Positions 24,357-31,590 of a stretch of DNA of 64,000 nt are shown here, piece after piece (within the stretch, counting starts at the first letter, position 1; every line of letters starts with the position of its first letter). The translations under genes were made by a program, and so were the position numbers. The notes beneath the pieces were generated by a model. The model was not told where the DNA came from. It saw only the letters and a list, made by a program, of their open reading frames with translations, and did no database searches. This DNA comes from JAUIJL01 sp965366625 (GTDB taxonomy: Bacteria; Acidobacteriota; Thermoanaerobaculia; Multivoradales; J023), in assembly GCA_965366625.1 (NCBI GenBank), contig CBDUGP010000012.1, positions 1-64,000 of the forward strand. Direction: 5' to 3'.

Positions 24357-26429
24357 ATGGTGTGCTCTGAAACTCCCGCAACCGAGGCCGACGAACCTAC
24401 CGCTGCCGGACCGGCGGCCCACCGAGCTATAACTCTGGGCTTGCTTCCAGCCGGTTTGCTTATGGTGTTTGCCTTCCAGCTCGGGACCTTCCCTGGAGCA
24501 GCCCACGCGGATCGGGCAATTGTCGGGCACCTCTTGCTGCTCATGGTCTTGATCTCAGTCATACGGTCACCGGAGTCGAGACCTCGACTCTCAGCGAGAG
24601 CCTGGATCGTGGCAGCCTTAGGCGCTTCGATGTTGGTCGGATCCAACTTGCTTTCACCGGTTCCCCGAGCCGGCTGGACGGGTCTTGCCTTATTGCCCGC
24701 GTGGCTGGCACTACCGTTTTGGATGGCGTCCTGCTGGCGTCGAGCCGAAGCCTTGATCTGGGGTCTTCGCGGTTTGGCAGCGGTGCTCTTGGCGGTGTCG
24801 GCTTGGGCTTTAATCGCCCGTGGTTGGCCGGCTCAGGGGCCCGCTGCCATGCCATTAGGGCACCACAATCTATTGGCCGCTTTCCTGATTCCGTTGATCG
24901 CGATGGCGTCTGCCCTTTGGTTTCCTTCGGCGTCGAGCCATCCCGTCCTAGATCGAATCCTCACGGGGGTTTCTGTAGCGTTGGGTGCTGTAGCGTTGAT
25001 TGCAACAGGGTCCTTGGCTGGAGCGTTGGTGTTGGTTGCCATGGTGTCGGTTGCCCTGGTGTCGGCTGCGGTGCTGTTGTGCTCGCGCGGTCCTGCTCGT
25101 CCGTCGTGGGCTTCGGCTCTTTGGATTCTAGCCACAGGTCTGCTTCTGGTGGTGGCGCTGCTTTGGTTTCAAGCGGACCGACTGTGGTCAGTGTTTTCCG
25201 GGGCTGACCTCTCGTTGCAGGCTAGGTCGACCTATTGGCTGGCGGGGTGGCAGGGGTTCAAAGCCGGCCCGTGGTGGGGGTGGGGACCTGGAGCCGGCCA
25301 TTGGAACATTGCCGAGTTTATGGACCCGATACCTGGAATCAACCCTCCGGGCCAGGTGGTGGCGGATCTTCACTGCCTACCCTTACAGTTGCTGTATGAG
25401 CTTGGGATGTTGGGCTGTTTGGGTGCCGTGCTGCTTGTGGGTGTCCTGTTTTCCGATGTATTCCCGCGGCTCGGCAACTTTTCTTCTCTTCACGGTTCTC
25501 TTTTTGCTTGTGCTGCCGTTGGAGGGCTAGGGATTGGGTTCTTCAGCCTGGCTGGTTTCCCCCTCGATGTTCCGGCTTTGCCGATGGCCGTGATGCCGTG
25601 TTTCGCAGTCCTTGTGCTCGGATCGCCGGGAAGGCTTCGGCGACCTCGACCGCCTGAGGTCGACGGATGGGATAGGCAAGCGGCGGCGAGAATCGTCGTC
25701 TGGGTGTTCGTGGCGATTCTGGTGGTTTGGCAAGGGCGTCGAGATTTGGCCCATAGATTCTATGACCAAGCGTTGACTTCCGAGCACGGCCGGGTTGCGG
25801 CGCTCGAGCGAGCCCATGGATTAGATACCCGGCACCCGCTCTATGCTTGGCAGTTGGCACAGGAGATCTCGGATCCCCTAATGGCACTGCAAGCCGCTGA
25901 AAGTGCGCGTGGGCTTGGGATGTTTTGGCTGACGGCGGGAGATCAACAGACCGACGAGAGATTGAGGATCCAGTCTTGGAGACGATCCTCCGAGTTGGAT
26001 CCGTTTGGTGCACCGGCACCTTTTCGTCTGGCGATGAGTTCCTTGGCCAAGCGGGAAAGGCTCCAATGGGCAACTCTGGCCTTAGCTTTGGAACCCTTGC
26101 TGGTCTCGGCAACGGCTTGGTCTGAGACCGACGGTCTGTTGGTCGAAGCGGCACAGGAGTTGGCCGCAGATGCGAACCTGAACACGTATTGGCGGGAGCG
26201 GTTGTTGGACTTGGCCGGCCGGTACAGCCTGTCAGGCGATCCACGAAAGATCGGGCTGAGAGTCGACGCCGTCGCATCTGAGTCCCTATCTCTCTTCGCT
26301 TTTCGCCGGCGGCCTTGGCCGAGATCCGTGGGACGGATCGAAGTGGATGCAGGTCTGGCTGGGCAAGTGGACCTTCAGCCTAATCCGGGTGCCGCAGATA
26401 GGTTGCTCGGCCGATCGGACTCGCATTGA
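24357..26429 (+). CDS. O-antigen ligase/polymerase-like membrane protein
   Basis: About a dozen hydrophobic helices fill residues 25-450 of this protein. A large loop before the last helices carries WWGWGPGAGHWNIAEF, the conserved WaaL/Wzy-type periplasmic segment, and later LHCLPLQLLYELGMLG. The remaining 200 residues are soluble with TPR-like helices. Members join O-antigen or another glycan to a lipid carrier, or polymerise it, on the periplasmic face. The start is uncertain: ATG 24357 (about 690 residues) is preferred, with ATG 24330 and GTG 24204 also in frame. The N-terminal part of the longest form is Arg/Gly-rich and looks non-coding. It is divergently placed from the ALDH gene. Confidence 0.75.
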   Translation: MVCSETPATEADEPTAAGPAAHRAITLGLLPAGLLMVFAFQLGTFPGAAHADRAIVGHLLLLMVLISVIRSPESRPRLSARAWIVAALGASMLVGSNLLSPVPRAGWTGLALLPAWLALPFWMASCWRRAEALIWGLRGLAAVLLAVSAWALIARGWPAQGPAAMPLGHHNLLAAFLIPLIAMASALWFPSASSHPVLDRILTGVSVALGAVALIATGSLAGALVLVAMVSVALVSAAVLLCSRGPARPSWASALWILATGLLLVVALLWFQADRLWSVFSGADLSLQARSTYWLAGWQGFKAGPWWGWGPGAGHWNIAEFMDPIPGINPPGQVVADLHCLPLQLLYELGMLGCLGAVLLVGVLFSDVFPRLGNFSSLHGSLFACAAVGGLGIGFFSLAGFPLDVPALPMAVMPCFAVLVLGSPGRLRRPRPPEVDGWDRQAAARIVVWVFVAILVVWQGRRDLAHRFYDQALTSEHGRVAALERAHGLDTRHPLYAWQLAQEISDPLMALQAAESARGLGMFWLTAGDQQTDERLRIQSWRRSSELDPFGAPAPFRLAMSSLAKRERLQWATLALALEPLLVSATAWSETDGLLVEAAQELAADANLNTYWRERLLDLAGRYSLSGDPRKIGLRVDAVASESLSLFAFRRRPWPRSVGRIEVDAGLAGQVDLQPNPGAADRLLGRSDSH

Positions 26430-26456
26430 AAAGAAAAAGGAGCGCAATGCGCTCCT
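26428..26456 (-). terminator. Rho-independent terminator of the ferredoxin gene
   Basis: On the plus strand AGGAGCG (26438-26444), loop CAATG and CGCTCCT (26450-26456) make a 7-bp stem with an A-rich run at 26429-26438. On the minus strand this is a hairpin followed by a T-tract, about 60 bases past the ferredoxin stop. It nearly touches the stop of the O-antigen-ligase-like gene. Confidence 0.8.
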
Positions 26457-26518
26457 AGAGGGCTGGGTTGCCACAGCCTGTTGACGACCTGGCCAATCCT
26501 GAAAAAGGCAGGTTGATC

Positions 26519-26776
26519 TCAGTCCGGCGGATCGAGATCGAAATGGGTGTAATTTTCGGCTGTAAATGCTGCCCATTTCTCGGGCATCTCTTCCTCGGGG
26601 AAGATGGCCTCAACCGGGCATGCGTCGACGCAGAGTCCACAATCGATGCATTCTTCCGGCTGAATGTACAGCTGTTTCCAGTCTTCATCTGCACCATAAA
26701 TGCAGTCCACTGGACATACATCGACGCAGGCGGTGTCTTTAACGCCGATACATGGCTCGGCGATGATATGGGTCAC
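26519..26776 (-). CDS. fdxA: Seven-iron-type (3Fe-4S/4Fe-4S) ferredoxin
   Basis: The 85-residue protein is an FdxA-type 7Fe-8S ferredoxin. The N-terminal cluster region is CIGVKDTACVDVCPVDCIY, where the second Cys of a CxxC is replaced by Val, as expected for a 3Fe-4S site. The second motif CIDCGLCVDACPVEAIF binds a normal 4Fe-4S cluster. The C-terminal 30 residues match the family tail (MPEKWAAFTAENYTHF). It carries electrons at low potential. The start is GTG 26776 with GGAGC six bases upstream. No redox-partner gene is adjacent. Confidence 0.92.
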   Translation of the reverse strand: MTHIIAEPCIGVKDTACVDVCPVDCIYGADEDWKQLYIQPEECIDCGLCVDACPVEAIFPEEEMPEKWAAFTAENYTHFDLDPPD

Positions 26777-26871
26777 GGGATGAGCTCCTTCAGCAGTGAC
26801 GAATCTTCTTCAGGGAAGTCCGTCGTGGAAGTCGAGGTTCCTCCGAACGTGGCGCGTCCGAACGGAAAAAG

Positions 26872-26880
26872 TATATACCA
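26872..26880 (-). promoter_or_regulatory. Possible extended -10 promoter of the ferredoxin gene
   Basis: On the minus strand TGG-TATATA gives an extended -10 (TGN plus hexamer; TATATA at 26877-26872). A -35 is not clear. Transcription would start near 26864 and give a leader of roughly 90 bases. Confidence 0.35.
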
Positions 26881-27015
26881 AAGCTCAAGATTTCTGGTCC
26901 TGTGGGGTGCCTTCCGATGCCGGCCCATAGCTGGACTTCGGAGCCACACGTCGATGTCAGGGCTTTCCGCGGCCAGGTTCGCCGCGGAGCGGCGATTGTG
27001 GTACCATCTCGGCGT

Positions 27016-27034
27016 TTCGCCGCACTGCGGCGAA
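27016..27034. promoter_or_regulatory. Perfect 9-1-9 palindrome upstream of the LysE-type gene
   Basis: TTCGCCGCA, a central C, and TGCGGCGAA form an exact inverted repeat. It lies 86 bases before the LysE-type start, in the otherwise geneless stretch 26777-27119. Its CCGCA/TGCGG core is the same as that in the phaR promoter spacer at 29890-29900, so it may be a second binding site of the same regulator. It could instead be a simple hairpin. Confidence 0.45.
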
Positions 27035-27119
27035 GTCTTAGAGCGCCTCACTCAATACCTCGATCCACGTTTGCGAATCCTCGATCTCAAGACCCCTTCT
27101 AGGCGGAGCAGCATCTTCG

Positions 27120-27761
27120 ATGGAGATACTCATCATCGGCCTTGGATTGGGGCTCGCCGCAGGTTTCAGCCCTGGGCCTTTGCTCACGTTGGTTCTGACC
27201 GCGACTTTACAGCGGGGCGCGGCGGCTGGGATGAGGGTGGCGGTGACTCCATTGCTCACCGATCTACCGATTGTGATGTCGGCCATCTGGCTGGCCAGCT
27301 CGATTCCCGCTTGGACTCTAAACGGATTATCTCTGTTGGGCGGGCTCTTCGTGGTCTTTCTTGGAGCGTACACTTGGCGGGATGCGAGAGATGCCCGTTT
27401 GGACGTGAGCGAAAGCGCGGAGCGCTCCGCGGCTAAGGACTTGCTGACGGGCGCGCTCGTGAATGTCCTAAGTCCGCATCCGTGGTTGTTTTGGGCCGGA
27501 ATCGGAGCTCCTAGGGTGGTCGAGCTACAGCGGGGTGCCGGGTTGAAATGGGCAGCGGCATTCCTCTTTCTGTTCTATTTGGGGCTGATCGGTAGCAAGG
27601 TGCTCCTAGCCCTTGGTGTCGCCGGCGGGCGTCAGGCCCTGACCGACGTTTGGTATCGCCGGATTTTGTTGGCCTGCGGGGCGCTCTTGATAGGGCTCGG
27701 CCTGTGGTTGGGCTTCGACGGTGCCCAAGGGTTGTTTGCCGACTTTTCCACTACGACTTGA
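27120..27761 (+). CDS. LysE family exporter
   Basis: The 213-residue, six-helix protein has the LysE/RhtB opening LGLAAGFSPGPLLTLVLTATLQRG, in which the GFSPGP motif is typical, and a mid-protein SPHPWLFWAGIGAP segment. These carriers export amino acids or other small polar metabolites by proton exchange in the inner membrane. The substrate is unknown. The gene ends 17 bases before the first ArsA-type gene, so it may belong to that transcript. Confidence 0.85.
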   Translation: MEILIIGLGLGLAAGFSPGPLLTLVLTATLQRGAAAGMRVAVTPLLTDLPIVMSAIWLASSIPAWTLNGLSLLGGLFVVFLGAYTWRDARDARLDVSESAERSAAKDLLTGALVNVLSPHPWLFWAGIGAPRVVELQRGAGLKWAAAFLFLFYLGLIGSKVLLALGVAGGRQALTDVWYRRILLACGALLIGLGLWLGFDGAQGLFADFSTTT

Positions 27762-27778
27762 GTGAATGAACCGAGTGA

Positions 27779-28741
27779 ATGAACGAATCGATGCATGAAG
27801 CTATAGAACGCTTGGCCAAGCGCAAGCTGATCGTGGTCACCGGAAAAGGCGGTGTCGGCAAGAGCGCCGTGACCGCGGCCCTTGGGCGCGTACTTGCATC
27901 CATGGGTCGTCGGACCCTGGTGCTCGAGGTGGATCCGCGAGAAAACCTGCACCAGCTCCTGGACGTCGCCCCTTCTGGAGGGGAGATCAGCCCGGTCGAC
28001 GATCATCTGTGGTTACAGAATCTAAAACCAATCCAGGTCGTTGATTGGGTCGTTCGGCGTCAAGTCAAAATCGAAATGCTCGTCCAGAGAGTGCTCAAGA
28101 GCCCGGTTTACCACCGCTTCGTTGAAGGGGCACCGGGCTTGCGGGAAATAGCGATCCTCGGGCATGCTTTGCGTTTGGTACGCGGAGACGCGAAGGAAGC
28201 CCCGACAGTTGACACCATCATTCTGGACGCCCCGGCCACCGGGCACGGCATCTACCTTCTAACCGCAGCGCGTCTCTATGCCGAGGCGATCGGTGAAGGT
28301 CCGTTTTCCGAGCTGGCAGGGGAAATCGCCGACTTTTCCTCAGATCCAGAAGCAACTTCCGTGGTGATGGTGACCTCCGCCGAGGAAATGCCGGTCCAGG
28401 AAGCCCTGGAGATGCGCGAAGACCTCGAGCAGAAATTCAACCGAGGCCCCGACTTATTGGTAGTCAACAGCATTTATCCGCCTTTGCCCGAGGAAGCTTC
28501 CGGCACTCCCGACGATTCCCTGACCGGCGAGCGAGCACGGCTCGTAGACCTGTGGCGCCAACGCCGGGCGGTCAATGAGCGCGAACTCGCCCGCATACGC
28601 CGAGAGTGGCACGGGCCCGCCATTCAACTACCTTTGCTGCCGGTAGCCAGAGCCTCCGTCTTGATCGAGCAATTAGCACCTCTACTGGGCCGAGCTTCGG
28701 ACTTGTCCAAACCGGAGATGGAGCAACGCCATGCCCACTGA
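27779..28741 (+). CDS. ArsA/GET3-type ATPase, first of a pair
   Basis: The 320 residues have a deviant Walker A VVTGKGGVGKSAVTAALG with the signature Lys before GGVGK, a switch region VLEVDPRENLHQLLD, the Walker B-like TIILDAPATGHGIYLL, and the ArsA/GET3 segment VVMVTSAEEMPVQEALEM. Family members are dimeric ATPases that pump arsenite with ArsB or, as GET3, carry tail-anchored proteins. There is no arsB or arsR nearby. The pairing with a second ArsA gene and with PHA-granule genes suggests a delivery or membrane/granule-associated role. The gene overlaps its partner by 11 bases. A downstream ATG at 27791 is an alternative start. Confidence 0.88.
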   Translation: MNESMHEAIERLAKRKLIVVTGKGGVGKSAVTAALGRVLASMGRRTLVLEVDPRENLHQLLDVAPSGGEISPVDDHLWLQNLKPIQVVDWVVRRQVKIEMLVQRVLKSPVYHRFVEGAPGLREIAILGHALRLVRGDAKEAPTVDTIILDAPATGHGIYLLTAARLYAEAIGEGPFSELAGEIADFSSDPEATSVVMVTSAEEMPVQEALEMREDLEQKFNRGPDLLVVNSIYPPLPEEASGTPDDSLTGERARLVDLWRQRRAVNERELARIRREWHGPAIQLPLLPVARASVLIEQLAPLLGRASDLSKPEMEQRHAH

Positions 28742-29831
28742 GCTGCGGCAGCGCCTGGACCTGGGGAAAGACTCGTCCCCGTTGGTGATCGTGGTTGGTG
28801 GTGGGGGGGTCGGCAAGACGACCCTCGCGGCCGCCATGGGGGTGGCTTCGGCTGAATTCGGGGTCGACAATCTGGTGATGACTTTCGACCCGTCTTTACG
28901 ATTGAAGGATGCCCTCGGAGTAGAAAAGGCCGACGGGGATGAGGAGATAAAGGTGTCTGGTGCTCGGGGAGAGCTTTACGCCGGCCTGTTGGATGCCGGT
29001 GCAACTTTTGACCGATTGGTGACTCGCCATGCTCCGGACCCAGAATCTAGGCGACGCATCTTGGAGAATTCGTACTACCGCCACTTGGCCGGTCATCTCG
29101 GCGGAATTTTGGAATATATGGCCGTAGAGCGCCTCTATGAGGTCGCCGAAGAGGGCCGTTTCAGCCGAATCATTCTCGATACTCCGCCGACCTCCCAAGC
29201 GATTGATTTCCTCGAGGCGCCGCAGAGGGTCAGCAGTTTCTTGGATAGTGGCGCCTTGAAGATTGCTCTTCGCCCTTGGTTTGACGGCAAAGGGCGGCTC
29301 AAGGTCTCTAAGGGCATGGGTTTCGTAGGCCGAGGGCTGGAAGGTTTCCTCGACCGGGTGGTGGGAATGGAGTTGCTGAGGGATATGTCGGAGTTCTTTA
29401 GGGCCTTTGAGCCTCTATTCGGAGGATTCCGGGAGCGGGCCGAAAAAGTGCGCGAGATGCTCGCATCCAAAGAGGCGCTCTTCGTCTTGGTCACCGGTCC
29501 CGGTGAAGCCAGAATTGCCGACACACTCTTCTTTGCCCGTCGGTTGAAGGAAGGTGGGCATCGCTTGGGACCCATTATCGTCAATCGGCTGCATCCGCAC
29601 TTCGAGATCGAGGGTGCTGAATGGCACGGAGCCGGGCAGAACCCTTATGCCTCGGGCGAAGAACTGTTCGGGTGGTTGGGTCGCAGCCACCGTCAAGGAT
29701 TCGACGAACTCCGAAGGCTTTTGCCGGACGACCAGCAGTTGATTGGTTTGCCGCTAGAGCCTGACGAGCCCACCAGCTTGCAGGATTTGGCGAAACTCGG
29801 CAACCGGCTGTCCAGAATGTTGCTCGTGTAA
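28731..29831 (+). CDS. ArsA/GET3-type ATPase, second of a pair, with altered Walker A
   Basis: The 366 residues show VVGGGGVGKTTLAAAMG, LVMTFDPSLRLKDALGV, LAGHLGGILEYMAVERLYEV, IILDTPPTSQAIDFLEAP and LVTGPGEARIADTLFFARRL. The P-loop is complete for GKTT, but the signature lysine of the deviant Walker A family (xKGGxGK[S/T]) is replaced by Gly. In ArsA/MinD/GET3 that lysine reaches across the dimer. This suggests it functions in an asymmetric heterodimer with the preceding gene product, which keeps the lysine. The coding sequences overlap by 11 bases, supporting equal production. Confidence 0.87.
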   Translation: MPTELRQRLDLGKDSSPLVIVVGGGGVGKTTLAAAMGVASAEFGVDNLVMTFDPSLRLKDALGVEKADGDEEIKVSGARGELYAGLLDAGATFDRLVTRHAPDPESRRRILENSYYRHLAGHLGGILEYMAVERLYEVAEEGRFSRIILDTPPTSQAIDFLEAPQRVSSFLDSGALKIALRPWFDGKGRLKVSKGMGFVGRGLEGFLDRVVGMELLRDMSEFFRAFEPLFGGFRERAEKVREMLASKEALFVLVTGPGEARIADTLFFARRLKEGGHRLGPIIVNRLHPHFEIEGAEWHGAGQNPYASGEELFGWLGRSHRQGFDELRRLLPDDQQLIGLPLEPDEPTSLQDLAKLGNRLSRMLLV

Positions 29832-29852
29832 TTGCTGATTCGCTAAAGTTCT

Positions 29853-29932
29853 TGCCGCAGCGCGTCAGAAAAATTATTGACACTCTTGCCGCAGTGCGGT
29901 ATATTTTTCCTGTTGATGCCGCGTGGCGGCAA
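29853..29932 (+). promoter_or_regulatory. Consensus promoter and palindromic operator upstream of phaR
   Basis: TTGACA (29878-29883), exactly 17 bases, then TATATT (29901-29906) form a near-perfect sigma-70 promoter. The spacer ends in the hyphenated palindrome CCGCA-G-TGCGG (29890-29900). A second inverted repeat, TGCCGC-GTG-GCGGCA, lies at 29918-29932, just after the start site, and a half-site TTGCCGCA lies at 29853-29860. A protein bound here would block RNA polymerase. PhaR proteins in other bacteria repress their own gene and phasin genes, so PhaR is the obvious candidate. Confidence 0.8.
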
Positions 29933-30003
29933 AACAGAACTCGTTAGGAACTCTTCCAAGAGGTCCGACCTATCGCCATCGGCTCAACCGTTAGGAGAAA
30001 GCA

Positions 30004-30564
30004 ATGATTCGTGTGATCAAAAGGTACGAAAGTCGGAAGCTCTACGACACCGAAGAAAGCCGTTATATATCGCTCGAGGATATTGCCCGCTGGGTTCGAG
30101 ACGGCCAGGAAATTCAGGTGATCGATAACGCTTCGTCTGAAGATGTGACGGCTCAGGTGCTGACTCAGATCATTCTCGACGAAGGTAAGCGAGGTACGTC
30201 CTTCTTGCCGACCGAGCTGCTACACGAGCTCGTTCGGGCTGGAGAGCGGGCGGTTTCTTCCGGTGTGGAGCAGGTTCAGGGCAAGGTCGACAAGTTGGTC
30301 CAGCGATCGATCGATCGTTTGGCTCCAGTTCGTCGGGCGCGTGAAGAAATGTCACAGCTGAGAGATCGCCTCTCGCAGCTCGAGAGCACCTTGCACGAGC
30401 TGGAAGCTCAGAGTGCGGATGCGGAGCAACCCGCTCCGAAACGGCGAACTCCGGTCAAGCGGACCCCGGCTAAAAAGGCTCCGGCAAAGCGAGCCACTAC
30501 CCGAAAGTCCTCCGCCACCGCCAAGAAGTCGGCGGCTGGGGCTAAATCAGAACAAAAAGACTGA
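30004..30564 (+). CDS. phaR: Polyhydroxyalkanoate synthesis regulator PhaR
   Basis: The N-terminal 60 residues, IRVIKRYESRKLYDTEES followed by YISLEDIARWVRDGQEIQVIDN, are the PHB/PHA accumulation regulator DNA-binding domain. A central region (QVLTQIILDEGKR) and a coiled-coil-like stretch (residues about 100-140) follow. PhaR-type proteins repress phasin and phaR genes and are titrated away by nascent granules. The tail (about 140-186) is a Lys/Ala/Pro-rich, histone-like run (KRTPAKKAPAKRATTRK), not usual for the regulator and possibly a non-specific DNA or granule tether. A strong promoter with palindromic sites lies in front. It leads the phasin/patatin group. Confidence 0.92.
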   Translation: MIRVIKRYESRKLYDTEESRYISLEDIARWVRDGQEIQVIDNASSEDVTAQVLTQIILDEGKRGTSFLPTELLHELVRAGERAVSSGVEQVQGKVDKLVQRSIDRLAPVRRAREEMSQLRDRLSQLESTLHELEAQSADAEQPAPKRRTPVKRTPAKKAPAKRATTRKSSATAKKSAAGAKSEQKD

Positions 30565-30596
30565 GGCCCGACCGCTGACCGGCGAGGGTTCTCAGT

Positions 30597-30623
30597 AGCA
30601 CGGCTTTTAAGAGCACGGCTTTT
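30597..30623 (+). repeat. Tandem 12-base direct repeat between phaR and the first phasin gene
   Basis: AGCACGGCTTTT occurs at 30597-30608 and again at 30612-30623, a 15-base period, just before the AGGAG that serves the phasin gene. It may be a small duplication or paired sites for a regulator. Confidence 0.6.
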
Positions 30624-30637
30624 CAGGAGCAATTGAG

Positions 30638-31003
30638 ATGACCACCCGTGAGCAATTCAACGAGGGTATGGACCGAATCGGAAACGGTGTGAAAACCGCA
30701 AGCCGCAACCTCTGGTTAGCAAGCTTGGGCGCCGTCGGCATCGCCGATGAAATGGGCCGGAGAGTCTTTTCGGACTTTGTCCGGCGAGGCGAGACGATCG
30801 AGAGCCACCCTGAGGAACTCGTGCGCCGACGTTGGCAGGAAGCCACCGGCCGAGTGAAATCGGTGGGAGATCGATTCGAAGATCGAATCGAAGCCGGAAT
30901 GTCCAAAACCCTCAATCGGTTCGGCGCGCCGGCGCGCCGCGATGTGGAAGAGTTGAGCGATCGCTTGACCATCCTCGGAAAACAAGTAGAAGCCTTACGC
31001 TGA
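30638..31003 (+). CDS. Phasin-family (granule-associated) protein, short form
   Basis: The 121 residues are alpha-helical and amphipathic, with NGVKTASRNLWLASLGAVGIADEMG resembling the PhaF/PhaI-type phasin core (K-x-WLAxLGA) and later RFGAPARRDVEELSDRLTILGKQVEAL. Phasins coat polyester granules and control their number and size. The protein has no lysine-rich tail. It follows the direct repeat and an AGGAG-type Shine-Dalgarno, and precedes a second phasin-like gene. Confidence 0.85.
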   Translation: MTTREQFNEGMDRIGNGVKTASRNLWLASLGAVGIADEMGRRVFSDFVRRGETIESHPEELVRRRWQEATGRVKSVGDRFEDRIEAGMSKTLNRFGAPARRDVEELSDRLTILGKQVEALR

Positions 31004-31097
31004 ATCGAATCATAAATAACCACGGCGGATCCCGGACTAGATTCCATCTAATCGAGATGATTCCGCATTGCAGTCCATCTGACAACAGGAGCTGAAC

Positions 31098-31571
31098 ATG
31101 AGCAAGAACGACGAAAAGAACGCTGAGCAGGCCAACATGAAAGACCGGATTCCGGCTGAGATGAAAGAGTCTGCACAAAAGATTTGGCTAGCCGGACTAG
31201 GTGCTTTGTCGGCGGCGGAGCAAGAAGGCTCCAAACTCTTCAAGACTTTGGTTGAGAAGGGCGAGAACTTTGAGAGCCGCGGCAAGGTTGCCTTTGGCGA
31301 TGCCAAAGAAGACGTGACCGAAGCCGTTCATGACGCGCGATCGAAGGCCGAGTCCACCTGGGACAAAGTCGAGGAGCGTCTCGACGATGTCGTCAGTGGT
31401 GCTTTGAAGCGTTTCGGAGTGCCGAGCCGCGAAGAGATTTCGACCTTGACCCAGCGGGTTGAGGAACTCACCCGAGTGGTTGAGAGCCTGAAACCGGCCG
31501 CGAAGCCGGCCGCGACCCCGGCGAAGAAACCGACGACTCGCTCGTCGAAGACCGGTTCCGCAACCCACTGA
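31098..31571 (+). CDS. Phasin-family (granule-associated) protein, longer form with Lys/Pro/Ala tail
   Basis: The 157 residues have the phasin core QKIWLAGLGALSAAEQEGSKLFKTLVEKGE, a long coiled-coil-like middle, and the conserved RFGVPSREEISTLTQRVEELTRVVE. It ends in a short basic low-complexity tail (AKPAATPAKKPTTRSSK), like a reduced version of the PhaF histone-like tail that links granules to the nucleoid. The two phasins share the core and the RFG(V/A)P motif, so they are probably ancient paralogues. CAGGAG lies just before the ATG. Confidence 0.88.
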   Translation: MSKNDEKNAEQANMKDRIPAEMKESAQKIWLAGLGALSAAEQEGSKLFKTLVEKGENFESRGKVAFGDAKEDVTEAVHDARSKAESTWDKVEERLDDVVSGALKRFGVPSREEISTLTQRVEELTRVVESLKPAAKPAATPAKKPTTRSSKTGSATH

Positions 31572-31589
31572 GACGGGAGATCCTGTCTC
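31570..31589 (+). promoter_or_regulatory. Hairpin overlapping the patatin-gene ribosome binding site
   Basis: GAGACGG (31570-31576) pairs with CTGTCTC-side bases (31583-31589, one G-T pair). GGGAG, the probable Shine-Dalgarno of the patatin gene (ATG 31591), lies partly in the stem and loop. This could lower translation of the lipase relative to the phasins. Confidence 0.35.
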
Positions 31590-31590
31590 G

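Noticed and set aside
26468..27436. 322-codon plus-strand frame across the ferredoxin gene
   Set aside because: It covers the ferredoxin antisense and part of the LysE gene in a wrong frame; no domain signal.
27779..29831. Arsenic resistance operon
   Set aside because: Two ArsA-like ATPases are present but no arsB, arsR, arsC or arsD genes flank them; the neighbours are granule genes.
30905..30945. Palindromic GGCGCGCC repeats within the first phasin gene
   Set aside because: They encode ordinary phasin residues (RFGAPARRD) and are expected in GC-rich codons.
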